Positions 1 through 12,293 of a stretch of 64,000 bases of DNA are shown piece after piece. The notes beneath the pieces are model-generated. The model did no database searches and was not told the DNA's origin. It saw only the letters and a list, made by a program, of their open reading frames with translations. Numbering within the stretch: the first letter of the stretch is position 1; every line of letters starts with the position of its first letter. The DNA is from Coriaria nepalensis (Eukaryota; Streptophyta; Magnoliopsida; Cucurbitales; Coriariaceae). The stretch covers positions 29,295,501-29,359,500 of the forward strand of contig CP114481.1 in assembly GCA_027186245.1 (NCBI GenBank), in the 5' to 3' direction. The position numbers were made by a program, and so were the translations under genes.

Positions 1-1899
1 TTTGCACTACAAACACAGGTTTTGTGCATAACTTGCAACTGATCAATGCAAGGAAAGTGTGCATTTGTTTAACCTTGAAATCATTTCAACGAGTCATTTC
101 AAGTCAATAACTTATTCCAAAGCAAGTCGAACGAATTCTATTTTTGCACTACAAACAGAAGTTTTTTCCATAACTTGCAAATGATCAATGCAAGGAAAGT
201 GTGCATTCGTTTAACCTTAAAATCATTTCAATGAGTCATTTCAAGTCAATAACTTATTTCAAAGCAAGTCGAACGAATTCTATTTTTGCACTACAAACAG
301 AAGTTTTTTGCATAACTTGCAAATGATCAATGCAAGGAAAGTGTGCATTCGTTTAACCTTAAAATCATTTCAATGAGTCATTTCAAGTCAATAACTTATT
401 TCAAAGCAAGTCAAACGAATTGTATTTTTGCACTACAAACACAAGTTTTGGCATAACCTGCAAACGATCAATGCCAGGAAAGTGTGCATTCGTTTAACCT
501 TAAAATCATTTCAATGAGTCATTTCAAGTCAATATCTTAATTCAAAGTAATTCGAACGAGCTCTATTTTTGCACTACAAATGCAAGTTTTGGGCATAACT
601 TCCAAATGATCAATGCACGGAAAGTGTGCATTCGTTGAACCTTAAAATCTTTTCAATGAGTCATTTCAAGTCAATAACTTATTTCAAAGCAAGTCGAACG
701 AATTCTATGTTTGCACTACAAACACAAGTTTTGTGCATAACTTCCAAATGATCATTGCAAAGAAAGTGTTCATTCGTTTAACCTTAAAATCATTTCAATG
801 AGTCATTTCAAGTCAATATCTTATTTCAAAGCAAGTCGAACGAATTCTATTTTTGCACTACAAAGAGAAGTTTTGTGCATAACTTGCAAATGATCAATGC
901 AAAGAAAGTGTGCATTCGTTTAACTTAAAATCATTTCAATGAGTCATTTCCAGTCAATAACTTATTTCAAAGGAAGTCGAACGAATTCTCTTTTTGCACT
1001 ACAAAGAGAAGTTTTGTGCATAACTTGCAACTGATCAATGCAAGGAAAGTGTGCATTCGTTTAACCTTAAAATCATTTCAATGAGTCATTTCAAGTCAAT
1101 AACTTATTGCAAAGCAACTCGAACGAATTCTATTTTTGCACTACAAACACAAGTTTTGTGCATAACTTGCAATTGATCAATGCAAGGAAAGTGTGCATTC
1201 GTTTAACCTTAAAATCATTTCAATGAGTCATTTCAAGTCAATAACTTATTTCAAAGCAAGTCGAACGAATTCTATTTTTGCACTACAAACAGAAGTTTTT
1301 TGCATAACTTGCAAATGATCAATGCAAGGAAAGTGTGCATTCGTTTAACCTTAAAATCATTTCAATGAGTCATTTCAAGTCAATAACTTATTTCAAAGCA
1401 AGTCGAACGAATTCTATTTTTGCACTACAAACAGAAGTTTTTTGCATAACTTGCAAATGATCAATGCAAGGAAAGTGTGCATTCGTTTAACCTCAAAATC
1501 ATTTCAATGACTCATTTCAAGTCAATAACTTATTTCAAAGCAAGTCGAATGAATTCAATATTTGCACGACAAACACAAGTTTTGTGCATAACTTGCAAAT
1601 GATCAATGCAAGGAAAGTGTGCATTCGTTTAACCTTAAAATCATTTCAATGAGTCATTTCAAGTGAATATCTTATTTCAAAGTAATTCGAACGAGCACTA
1701 TTTTTGCACTACAAATGCAAGTTTTCTGCATAACTTGCAAATGATCAATGCAAGGAAAGTGTGCATTCGTTTAACCTTAAAATCATTTCAATGAGTCATT
1801 TCAGGTCAATAACTTAATTCAAAGCAAGTCGAACGAATTCTATTTTTGCACAACAAACACAAGTTTTGTGCATAAGCTCCAAATGATCAATGCAAGGAA
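1..1899. repeat. Mixed monomers left of the first HOR
   Basis: About 13 monomers, mostly class A with AGAAGTTTTTTGCATAAC or ACAAGTTTTGTGCATAAC, and a few class B copies (around 550 and 1,690). Neighbouring copies at about 155 and 297, and again at about 1,290 and 1,432, are near-identical single-monomer repeats. The opening copy, with CAGGTTTTGTGC and CAACTGATC, has a close relative at about 11,500. No gene or other element was seen. Confidence 0.9.
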
Positions 1900-2556
1900 A
1901 GTGTGCATTCGTTTAACCTTAAAATCCTTTCAATGAGTCATTTCAAGTCGATAACTGATTTCAAAGCAAGTCGAACGAATCTATTTTTGCACTACAAACA
2001 CAAGTTTTGTGCATAACTTGCAAATGATCATTGCAAGGAAAGTGTGCATTCGTTTAACCTTAAAATCATTTCAAAGAGTCATCTCCAGTCAATAACTTAT
2101 TTCAAAGCAAGTCTAAAGAATTCTATTTTTGCACTACAAATGCAAGTTTTGGGCATAATTTGCAAATGATCAATGCAAGGAAAGTGTGCATTCGTTTAAC
2201 CTTAAAATCATTTCAATGAGTCATTTCAAGTCAATAACTTAATTGAAAGCAAGTCGAACGAATTCTATTTTTGCACAACAAACACAAGTTTTGTGCATAA
2301 CCTCCAAATGATCAATGCAAGGAAAGTGTGCATTCGTTTAACCTTAAAATCATTTCAATGAGTCATTTCAAGTCGATAACTTATTTCAAAGCAAGTCGAA
2401 CGAATTCTATTTTTGCACTACAAACACATGTTTTGTTCATAACTTGCAAATGATCATTGCAAGGAAAGTGTGCATTCGTTTAACCTTAAAATCATTTCAA
2501 AGAGTCATTTCCAGTCAATAACTTATTTCAAAGCAAGTCTAAAGAATTCTATTTTT

Positions 2557-3549
2557 GAACTACAAACAGAAGTTTTGTGCATAACTTGCAAACGATCAAT
2601 GCAAGGAAAGTGTGCATTCGTTTAACCTTAAAGTCATTTCAATGAGTCATTTCAAGTCAATATCTTATTTTGAAAGTAATTCGAACGAGCTCTATTTTTG
2701 CACTACAAATGCAAGGTTTCTGCATAACTTGCAAATGATCAATGCAAGGAAAGTGTGCATTCGTTTAACCTTAAAATCATTTCAATGAGTCATTTCAAGT
2801 CAATATCTTATTTCAAAGTAATTCGAACGAGCACTATTTTTGCACTACAAATCCAAGTTTTGGGCATAACATGCAAATGATCAAAGCAAGGAAAGTGTGC
2901 ATTCGTTTAACCTTTAAATCATTTCAATGAGTCATTTCAAGTCAATAATTTATTTCAAAGCAAGTAAAACGAATTCTATTTTTGCACTACAAACAGAAGT
3001 TTTTTGCATAACTTGCAAATGATCAATGCAAGGAAAGTGTGCATTCGTTTAACCTTAAAATCATTTCAATGAGTCATTTCAAGTCAATAACTTATTTCAA
3101 AGCAACTCGAACGAATTCTATTTTTGCACTACAAACACAAGTTTTGTGCATAACTTGCAATTGATCATTGCAAGGAAAGTGTGCATTCGTTTAACTTAAA
3201 ATCATTTCAATGAGTCATTTCAAGTCAATAATTTATTTCAAAGCAAGTCGAACGAATTCTATTTTTGCACTACAAACAGAAGTTTTGTGCATAACTTGCA
3301 AATGATCAATGCAAGGAAAGTGTGCATTCATTTAACTTAAAATCATTTCAATGAGTCATTTCAAGTCGATAACTTATTTCAAAGCAAGTCGAACGAATTC
3401 TATTTTTGCACTACAAACACATGTTTTGTTCATAACTTGCAAATGATCATTGCAAGGAAAGTGTGCATTCGTTTAACCTTAAAATCATTTCAAAGAGTCA
3501 TTTCCAGTCAATAACTTATTTCAAAGCAAGTCTAAAGAATTCTATTTTT
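2557..3549. repeat. 7-monomer HOR (993 bp), unit 1
   Basis: Seven distinguishable monomers in fixed order. (1) TTGAACTAC with CAAACGATC, ending TTATTTTGAAAG...GAGCTC. (2) AATGCAAGGTTTCTGC. (3) AATCCAAGTTTTGGGC with ACATGCAAATG and AAGTAAAACG. (4) AGAAGTTTTTTGC with GCAACTCG. (5) CAATTGATCATTGC with TTTAACTTAAAATC. (6) CATTCATTTAACTTAAAATC with GTCGATAAC. (7) CACATGTTTTGTTC with CAAAGAGTCATTTCC and AGTCTAAAGAATTC. The length is 7 x 142 minus 2 for two shortened monomers plus 1 for the lengthened first one. Confidence 0.93.
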
Positions 3550-4542
3550 GAACTACAAACAGAAGTTTTGTGCATAACTTGCAAACGATCAATGCAAGGA
3601 AAGTGTGCATTCGTTTAACCTTAAAGTCATTTCAATGAGTTATTTCAAGTCAATATCTTATTTTGAAAGTAATTCGAACGAGCTCTATTTTTGCACTACA
3701 AATGCAAGGTTTCTGCATAACTTGCAAATGATCAATGCAAGGAAAGTGTGCATTCGTTTAACCTTAAAATCATTTCAATGAGTCATTTCAAGTCAATATC
3801 TTATTTCAAAGTAATTCGAACGAGCACTATTTTTGCACTACAAATCCAAGTTTTGGGCATAACATGCAAATGATCAAAGCAAGGAAAGTGTGCATTCGTT
3901 TAACCTTTAAATCATTTCAATGAGTCATTTCAAGTCAATAATTTATTTCAAAGCAAGTAAAACGAATTCTATTTTTGCACTACAAACAGAAGTTTTTTGC
4001 ATAACTTGCAAATGATCAATGCAAGGAAAGTGTGCATTCGTTTAACCTTAAAATCATTTCAATGAGTCATTTCAAGTCAATAACTTATTTCAAAGCAACT
4101 CGAACGAATTCTATTTTTGCACTACAAACACAAGTTTTGTGCATAACTTGCAATTGATCATTGCAAGGAAAGTGTGCATTCGTTTAACTTAAAATCATTT
4201 CAATGAGTCATTTCAAGTCAATAATTTATTTCAAAGCAAGTCGAACGAATTCTATTTTTGCACTACAAACAGAAGTTTTGTGCATAACTTGCAAATGATC
4301 AATGCAAGGAAAGTGTGCATTCATTTAACTTAAAATCATTTCAATGAGTCATTTCAAGTCGATAACTTATTTCAAAGCAAGTCGAACGAATTCTATTTTT
4401 GCACTACAAACACATGTTTTGTTCATAACTTGCAAATGATCATTGCAAGGAAAGTGTGCATTCGTTTAACCTTAAAATCATTTCAAAGAGTCATTTCCAG
4501 TCAATAACTTATTTCAAAGCAAGTCTAAAGAATTCTATTTTT
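3550..4542. repeat. 7-monomer HOR (993 bp), unit 2
   Basis: The same seven monomer variants in the same order as the previous unit, at an offset of exactly 993 bp. It has GAGTTATTTC in monomer 1 where the first unit has GAGTCATTTC. Confidence 0.93.
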
Positions 4543-5394
4543 GAACTACAAACAGAAGTTTTGTGCATAACTTGCAAACGATCAATGCAAGGAAAGTGTG
4601 CATTCGTTTAACCTTAAAGTCATTTCAATGAGTTATTTCAAGTCAATATCTTATTTTGAAAGTAATTCGAACGAGCTCTATTTTTGCACTACAAATGCAA
4701 GGTTTCTGCATAACTTGCAAATGATCAATGCAAGGAAAGTGTGCATTCGTTTAACCTTAAAATCCTTTCAATGAGTCATTTCAAGTCGATAACTGATTTC
4801 AAAGCAAGTCGAACGAATCTATTTTTGCACTACAAACACAAGTTTTGTGCATAACTTGCAAATGATCATTGCAAGGAAAGTGTGCATTCGTTTAACCTTA
4901 AAATCATTTCAAAGAGTCATCTCCAGTCAATAACTTATTTCAAAGCAAGTCTAAAGAATTCTATTTTTGCACTACAAATGCAAGTTTTGGGCATAATTTG
5001 CAAATGATCAATGCAAGGAAAGTGTGCATTCGTTTAACCTTAAAATCATTTCAATGAGTCATTTCAAGTCAATAACTTAATTGAAAGCAAGTCGAACGAA
5101 TTCTATTTTTGCACAACAAACATAAGTTTTGTGCATAACCTCCAAATGATCAATGCAAGGAAAGTGTGCATTCGTTTAACCTTAAAATCATTTCAATGAG
5201 TCATTTCAAGTCGATAACTTATTTCAAAGCAAGTCGAACGAATTCTATTTTTGCACTACAAACACATGTTTTGTTCATAACTTGCAAATGATCATTGCAA
5301 GGAAAGTGTGCATTCGTTTACCCTTAAAATCATTTCAAAGAGTCATTTCCAGTCAATAACTTATTTCAAAGCAAGTCTAAAGAATTCTATTTTT
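4543..5394. repeat. Hybrid 852-bp unit (6 monomers) at the block junction
   Basis: It starts as HOR monomers 1 and 2, then switches inside monomer 2 (about 4,720-4,764) to the sequence found at about 1,883-2,557, and ends with monomer 7. The 852-bp spacing (6 x 142) is the direct mark of the 2,838-bp block duplication. Confidence 0.88.
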
Positions 5395-6387
5395 GAACTA
5401 CAAACAGAAGTTTTGTGCATAACTTGCAAACGATCAATGCAAGGAAAGTGTGCATTCGTTTAACCTTAAAGTCATTTCAATGAGTCATTTCAAGTCAATA
5501 TCTTATTTTGAAAGTAATTCGAACGAGCTCTATTTTTGCACTACAAATGCAAGGTTTCTGCATAACTTGCAAATGATCAATGCAAGGAAAGTGTGCATTC
5601 GTTTAACCTTAAAATCATTTCAATGAGTCATTTCAAGTCAATATCTTATTTCAAAGTAATTCGAACGAGCACTATTTTTGCACTACAAATCCAAGTTTTG
5701 GGCATAACATGCAAATGATCAATGCAAGGAAAGTGTGCATTCGTTTAACCTTTAAATCATTTCAATGAGTCATTTCAAGTCAATAATTTATTTCAAAGCA
5801 AGTAAAACGAATTCTATTTTTGCACTACAAACAGAAGTTTTTTGCATAACTTGCAAATGATCAATGCAAGGAAAGTGTGCATTCGTTTAACCTTAAAATC
5901 ATTTCAATGAGTCATTTCAAGTCAATAACTTATTTCAAAGCAACTCGAACGAATTCTATTTTTGCACTACAAACACAAGTTTTGTGCATAACTTGCAATT
6001 GATCATTGCAAGGAAAGTGTGCATTCGTTTAACTTAAAATCATTTCAATGAGTCATTTCAAGTCAATAATTTATTTCAAAGCAAGTCGAACGAATTCTAT
6101 TTTTGCACTACAAACAGAAGTTTTGTGCATAACTTGCAAATGATCAATGCAAGGAAAGTGTGCATTCATTTAACTTAAAATCATTTCAATGAGTCATTTC
6201 AAGTCGATAACTTATTTCAAAGCAAGTCGAACGAATTCTATTTTTGCACTACAAACACATGTTTTGTTCATAACTTGCAAATGATCATTGCAAGGAAAGT
6301 GTGCATTCGTTTAACCTTAAAATCATTTCAAAGAGTCATTTCCAGTCAATAACTTATTTCAAAGCAAGTCTAAAGAATTCTATTTTT
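5395..6387. repeat. 7-monomer HOR (993 bp), unit 4
   Basis: Full set of seven variants, offset 2,838 bp from unit 1. Monomer 3 has GATCAATGCAAGG instead of the GATCAAAGCAAGG of copy 1. Confidence 0.93.
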
Positions 6388-7380
6388 GAACTACAAACAG
6401 AAGTTTTGTGCATAACTTGCAAACGATCAATGCAAGGAAAGTGTGCATTCGTTTAACCTTAAAGTCATTTCAATGAGTCATTTCAAGTCAATATCTTATT
6501 TTGAAAGTAATTCGAACGAGCTCTATTTTTGCACTACAAATGCAAGGTTTCTGCATAACTTGCAAATGATCAATGCAAGGAAAGTGTGCATTCGTTTAAC
6601 CTTAAAATCATTTCAATGAGTCATTTCAAGTCAATATCTTATTTCAAAGTAATTCGAACGAGCACTATTTTTGCACTACAAATCCAAGTTTTGGGCATAA
6701 CATGCAAATGATCAATGCAAGGAAAGTGTGCATTCGTTTAACCTTTAAATCATTTCAATGAGTCATTTCAAGTCAATAATTTATTTCAAAGCAAGTAAAA
6801 CGAATTCTATTTTTGCACTACAAACAGAAGTTTTTTGCATAACTTGCAAATGATCAATGCAAGGAAAGTGTGCATTCGTTTAACCTTAAAATCATTTCAA
6901 TGAGTCATTTCAAGTCAATAACTTATTTCAAAGCAACTCGAACGAATTCTATTTTTGCACTACAAACACAAGTTTTGTGCATAACTTGCAATTGATCATT
7001 GCAAGGAAAGTGTGCATTCGTTTAACTTAAAATCATTTCAATGAGTCATTTCAAGTCAATAATTTATTTCAAAGCAAGTCGAACGAATTCTATTTTTGCA
7101 CTACAAACAGAAGTTTTGTGCATAACTTGCAAATGATCAATGCAAGGAAAGTGTGCATTCATTTAACTTAAAATCATTTCAATGAGTCATTTCAAGTCGA
7201 TAACTTATTTCAAAGCAAGTCGAACGAATTCTATTTTTGCACTACAAACACATGTTTTGTTCATAACTTGCAAATGATCATTGCAAGGAAAGTGTGCATT
7301 CGTTTAACCTTAAAATCATTTCAAAGAGTCATTTCCAGTCAATAACTTATTTCAAAGCAAGTCTAAAGAATTCTATTTTT
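6388..7380. repeat. 7-monomer HOR (993 bp), unit 5
   Basis: Full set of seven variants at an offset of 993 bp from the previous unit. Monomer 1 has GAGTCATTTC. Confidence 0.93.
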
Positions 7381-8085
7381 GAACTACAAACAGAAGTTTT
7401 GTGCATAACTTGCAAACGATCAATGCAAGGAAAGTGTGCATTCGTTTAACCTTAAAGTCATTTCAATGAGTCATTTCAAGTCAATATCTTATTTTGAAAG
7501 TAATTCGAACGAGCTCTATTTTTGCACTACAAATGCAAGGTTTCTGCATAACTTGCAAATGATCAATGCAAGGAAAGTGTGCATTCGTTTAACCTTAAAA
7601 TCATTTCAATGAGTCATTTCAAGTCAATATCTTATTTCAAAGTAATTCGAACGAGCACTATTTTTGCACTACAAATGCAAGTTTTCTGCATAACATGCAA
7701 ATGATCAATGCAAGGAAAGTGTGCATTCGTTTAACCTTTAAATCATTTCAATGAGTCATTTCAAGTCAATAATTTATTTCAAAGCAAGTAAAACGAATTC
7801 TATTTTTGCACTACAAACAGAAGTTTTTTGCATAACTTGCAAAAGATCAATGCAAGGAAAGTGTGCATTCGTTTAACCTTAAAATCATTTCAATGAGTCA
7901 TTTCAAGTCAATAACTTATTTCAAAGCAACTCGAACGAATTCTATTTTTGCACTACAAACACAAGTTTTGTGCATAACTTGCAATTGATCATTGCAAGGA
8001 AAGTGTGCATTCGTTTAACTTAAAATCATTTCAATGAGTCATTTCAAGTCAATAATTTATTTCAAAGCAAGTCGAACGAATTCTA
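7381..8085. repeat. 7-monomer HOR, truncated last unit (5 monomers)
   Basis: Monomers 1 to 5 are recognisable. Monomer 3 has the class-B-like AATGCAAGTTTTCTGC start instead of AATCCAAGTTTTGGGC, and monomer 4 has CAAAAGATC. After the TTTAACTTAAAATC monomer (about 8,010-8,085) the next copy is an ordinary AGAAGTTTTTTGC class A monomer, so the HOR ends here. Confidence 0.85.
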
Positions 8086-8740
8086 TTTTTGCACTACAAA
8101 CAGAAGTTTTTTGCATAACTTGCAAATGATCAATGCAAGGAAAGTGTGCATTCGTTTAACCTTAAAATCATTTCAATGAGTCATTTCAAGTCAATAACTT
8201 ATTTCAAAGCAAGTCTAACGAATTCAATTTTTGCACTACAAACACAAGTTTTGTGCATATCTTGCAAATGATCAATGCAAGGAAAGTGTGCATTCGTTTA
8301 ACCTTAAAATCATTTCAATGAGTCATTTCAAGTCAATAACTTATTTCTAAGCAAGTCGAACGAATTCTATTTTTGCACTACAAACACAAGTTTTGTGCAT
8401 AACTTGCAAATGATCAATGCAAGGAAAGTGTGCATTCATTTAACCTTAAAATCATTTCCATGAGTCATTTCAAGTCAATAACTTAATTCAAAGCAAGTCG
8501 AACGAATTCTATTTTTGCACAACAAACACAAGTTTTGTGCATAACCTCCAAATAATCAATGCAAGGAAAGTGTGCATTCGTTTAACCTTAAAATCATTTC
8601 AATGAGTCATTTCAAGTCGATAACTTATTTCAAAGCAAGCCGAACGAATTCTATTTTTGCACTACAAACACAAGTTTTGTGCATAACTTGCAAATGATCA
8701 TTGCAAGGAAAGTGTGCATTCGTTTAACCTTAAAATCATT

Positions 8741-9103
8741 TGAAAGAGTCATTTCCAGTCAATAACTTATTTCAAAGCAAGTCTAAAATATTCTATTTTT
8801 GCACTACAAATGCACGTTTTGGGCATAACTTGCAAATGATCAATGCAAGGAAAGTGTGCATTCGCTTAACCTTAAAATCATTTCAATGAGTCATTTCAAG
8901 TCAATAACTTAATTCAAAGCAAGTCGAACGAATTCTATTTTTGCACAACAAACACAAGTTTTGTGCATAACCTCCAAATGATCAATGCAAGGAAAGTGTG
9001 CATTCGTTTAACCTTAAAATCATTTCAATGAGTCATTTCAAGTCGATAACTTATTTAAAAGCAAGTCGAATGAATTCTATTTTTGCACTACAAACACAAG
9101 TTT
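8741..9103. repeat. Local duplication with 852-bp spacing, copy 1
   Basis: It starts at TGAAAGAGTCATTTCC and runs through AGTCTAAAATATTC, AATGCACGTTTTGGGC, CATTCGCTTAACC and the GCACAACAAAC/ACCTCC monomer, ending near TTATTTAAAAGC...GTCGAATG. The same series recurs 852 bp (six monomers) downstream. Confidence 0.88.
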
Positions 9104-9592
9104 TGTGCATAACTTGCAAATGATCAATGCAAGGAAAGTGTGCATTCATTTAACCTTAAAATCATTTCCATGAGTCATTTCAAGTCAATAACTTATTTCA
9201 AAGCAAGTCGAGCGAATTCTATTTTTGCACTACAAACAGAAGTTTTTTGCATAACTTGCAAATGATCGATGCAAGGAAAGTGTGCATTCGTTTAACCTGA
9301 AAATCATTTCAATGAGTCATTTCAAGTCAATAACTTATTTCGAAGCAAGTCGAACGAATTCAATTTTTGCACTACAAACACAAGTTTTGTACATAACTTG
9401 CAAATGATCAATGCAAGGAATGTGTGCATTCGTTTAACCTTAAAATCATTTCAATGAGTCATTTCAAGTCAATATCTTATTTCAAAGTAATTCGAACGAG
9501 CACTATTTTTGCACTACAAATGCAAGTTTTCTGCATAACTTGCAAATGATCAATGCAAAGAAAGTGTGCATTCGTTTAACCTTAAAATCATT

Positions 9593-9955
9593 TGAAAGAG
9601 TCATTTCCAGTCAATAACTTATTTCAAAGCAAGTCTAAAATATTCTATTTTTGCACTACAAATGCACGTTTTGGGCATAACTTGCAAATGATCAATGCAA
9701 GGAAAGTGTGCATTCGCTTAACCTTAAAATCATTTCAATGAGTCATTTCAAGTCAATAACTTAATTCAAAGCAAGTCGAACGAATTCTATTTTTGCACAA
9801 CAAACACAAGTTTTGTGCATAACCTCCAAATGATCAATGCAAGGAAAGTGTGCATTCGTTTAACCTTAAAATCATTTCAATGAGTCATTTCAAGTCGATA
9901 ACTTATTTAAAAGCAAGTCGAATGAATTCTATTTTTGCACTACAAACACAAGTTT
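9593..9955. repeat. Local duplication with 852-bp spacing, copy 2
   Basis: Matches the copy at 8,741 base for base in the diagnostic changes (AATGCACG, TTCGCTTAAC, TTATTTAAAAGC, GTCGAATG). The match ends where this copy reads TTTTCTGCATAAC instead of TTTTGTGCATAAC. Confidence 0.88.
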
Positions 9956-11040
9956 TCTGCATAACTTGCAAATGATCAATGCAAGGAAAGTGTGCATTCG
10001 TTTAACCTTAAAATCATTTCAATGAGTCATTTCAAGTCAATAACTTATTTCAAAGCCAGTCGAACGAATTCTATTTTTGCACTACAAACACTAGTTTTGT
10101 CCATAACTTGCAAATGATCAATGCATGGAAAGTGTGCATTCGTTTAACCTTAAAATCATTTCAATGAGTCATTTCAAGTCAATATCTTATTTCAAAGTAA
10201 TTCGAACGAGCTCTATTTTTGCACTACAAATGCAAGTTTTGGGCATAACTTGCAAATAATCAATGCAAGGAAAGTGTGCATTCGTTTAACCTTAAAATCA
10301 TTTCAATGTGTCATTTCAAGTCAATAACTTAATTCAAAGCAAGTCGAACGAATTCTGTTTTTGCACAACAAACACAAGTTTTGTGCATAACCTCCAAATG
10401 ATCAATGCAAGGAAAGTGTGCATTCGTTTAACTTTAAAATCATTTCAATGAGTAATTTCAAGTCAATAACTTATTTCAAAGCAAGTCGACCGAATTCTAT
10501 TTTTGCACTACAACAACAAGTTTTGTGCATAACTTGCAAATGATCAATGCAAGGAAAGTGTGCATTCGTTTAACTTAAAATCATTTCCGAGAGTCATTAC
10601 AAGTCAATAACTTATTTCAAAACAAGTCGAGCGAATTCTATTTTTGCACTACAAACAGAAGTTTTTTGCATAACTTGCAAATGATCAATGCAAGGAAAGT
10701 GTGCATTCGTTTAACCTTAAAATCATTTCAATGAGTCATTTCAAGTCAATAACTTATTTCAAAGCAAGTCGAACGAATTCAATTTTTGCACTACAAACAC
10801 AAGTTTTGTGCATAACTTGCAAATGATCAATGCAAGGAAAGTGTGCATTCGTTTAACCTTAAAATCATTTCAATGAGTCATTTCAAGTCAATATCTTATT
10901 TCAAAGTAATTCGAACGAGCACTATTTTTGCACTACAAATGCAAGTTTTCTGCATAACTTGCAAATGATCAATGCAAAGAAAGTGTGCATTCGTTTAACC
11001 TTAAAATCATTTCAATGAGTCATTTCAAGTCAATATCTTA

Positions 11041-11320
11041 TTTCAAAGCAATTTGAACGAATTCTATTTTCGCACTTCAAACAGAAGTTTCGTGGAAAAC
11101 CTTCAAATGATCATTGCAAGGAAAGTGTGCATTAGTTTAACCTCGAAATCATTTGAATGAGTCATTTCAAGTCAATAACATATTTCAAAGCAATTCGATC
11201 GAATTCTATTTTCACACTTGAAACGCAAGTTTTGTGCATAACTTTCAAATGATCAATGCAAGGAAAGTGTGCATTCGTTTAACCTTTAAAACATTTTAGA
11301 GAGTCATTACAAGTCAATAA
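11041..11320. repeat. Pocket of strongly diverged monomers
   Basis: Two consecutive monomers carry many private changes: GCAATTTGAACG, TTTTCGCACTTCAAAC, AAGTTTCGTGGAAAACCTTC, CATTAGTTTAACCTCGAAATC, TTTGAATGAG, then ATTCGATCGAATTC, TTTTCACACTTGAAACGC and CATAACTTTC. The next unit starts with TTTAAAACATTTTAGAGAG. The unit length and order of landmarks are preserved, so these are old or unhomogenised copies and not another element. Confidence 0.9.
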
Positions 11321-12284
11321 CTTATTTCAAAGCAAGTCGAACGAATTCTATTTTTGCACTACAAACACAAGTTTTGTGCATAACTTGCAAACGATAAATG
11401 CTAGGAAAGTGTGAATTCGTTTAACCTTAAAATCATTTCAATGAGTCATTTCAAGTCAATAACTTATTTCAAAGCAAGTCGAACGAATTCTATATTTGCA
11501 CTACAAACACAGGTTTTGTGCATAACTTGCAACTGATCAATGCAAGGAAAGTGTGCATTTGTTTAACCTTAAAATCATTTCAATGAGTCATTTCAAGTCA
11601 ATAACTTATTTCAAAGCAAGTCGAAAGAATTCTATTTTTGCACTACAAATGTTAGTTTTGGGCATCACTTGCAAATGATCAATGCAAGGAAAGCGTGCAT
11701 TCGTTTACCCTTAAAATCATTTCAATGAGTCATTCCAAGCCAATAACGTAATTCAAAGCAAGTCGAACGAATTCTATTTTTGCACTACAAACAGAAGTTT
11801 TTTGCATAACTTGCAAATGATCAATGCAAGGAAAGTGTGCATTCGTTTAACCTTAAAATCATTTCAATGAGTCATTTCAAGTCAATAACTTATTTCAAAG
11901 CAAGTCGAATGAATTCTATTTTTGCACTACAAACAGAAGTTTTTTGCATAATTTGCAAATGATCAATGCAAGGAAAGTGTGCATTCGTTTAACCTTAAAA
12001 TCATTTCAATGAGTCATTTCAAGTCAATATCTTATTCCAAAGTAATTCGAACGAGCTCTATTTTTGCACTATAAATGCCAGTTTTGGGCATAACTTGCAA
12101 ATGATCAATGCAAGGAAAGCGTGCATTCGTTTAACCTTAAAATCATTTCAATGAGTCATTTCAAGTCAATAACTTATTTCAAAGCAAGTCGAGCGAATTC
12201 TCTTTTTGCACTACAAACAGAAGTTTTGTGCATAACATGCAAATGATCAATGCAAGGAAAGTGTGCATTCGTTTAACCTTAAAA

Positions 12285-12293
12285 TCATTTCAA
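12285..12293. repeat. Monomer with a 13-bp internal deletion
   Basis: The sequence reads AAAATCATTTCAAGTCAATA where other monomers have two TCATTTCAA copies separated by TGAG. Exactly one 13-bp step is missing, and with it the ATGAGTCAT motif. The deletion endpoints coincide with the direct repeat, as expected from slippage or recombination between the two 9-bp copies. Confidence 0.93.

Larger units (their letters stand above)
1900..4737. repeat. 2,838-bp block, copy 1 (20 monomers)
   Basis: Sequence from about 1,883-1,926 onward reappears at an offset of exactly 2,838 bp. For example, the unusual CCTTTCAATGAG...GATAACTGATTTC monomer near 1,925 recurs near 4,763, and the three AGTCTAAAGAATTC...TTGAACTAC monomers at 2,557, 3,550 and 4,543 recur at 5,395, 6,388 and 7,381. 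The breakpoint can only be placed within a window of about 45 bp because the flanking monomers are identical there. Copy 1 differs from copy 2 in shared small changes such as GATCAAAGCAAGG at about 2,880 and 3,873 and GAGTTATTTC at about 3,638 and 4,631. Confidence 0.88.
4738..7575. repeat. 2,838-bp block, copy 2 (20 monomers)
   Basis: This is the tandem partner of the preceding block. It keeps GATCAATGCAAGG and GAGTCATTTC where copy 1 has GATCAAAGC and GAGTTATTTC, and it carries its own changes, such as CATAAGTTTT at about 5,121 and TTTACCCTT at about 5,317. The first 650 bp repeat the non-HOR monomers at about 1,900-2,557, which is why one HOR spacing in the region is 852 instead of 993 bp. 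Confidence 0.88.

Noticed and set aside
2869..2880. Octamer motif ATGCAAAT (POU-type) in monomers reading CATAACATGCAAATG
   Set aside because: It occurs only in a few variants (HOR monomer 3 and the copy near 12,236). The common form is TTGCAAAT, so it is a by-product of one substitution.
11041..11320. A separate repeat element at the diverged patch
   Set aside because: All monomer landmarks and the unit length remain recognisable, so these are diverged copies of the same satellite.
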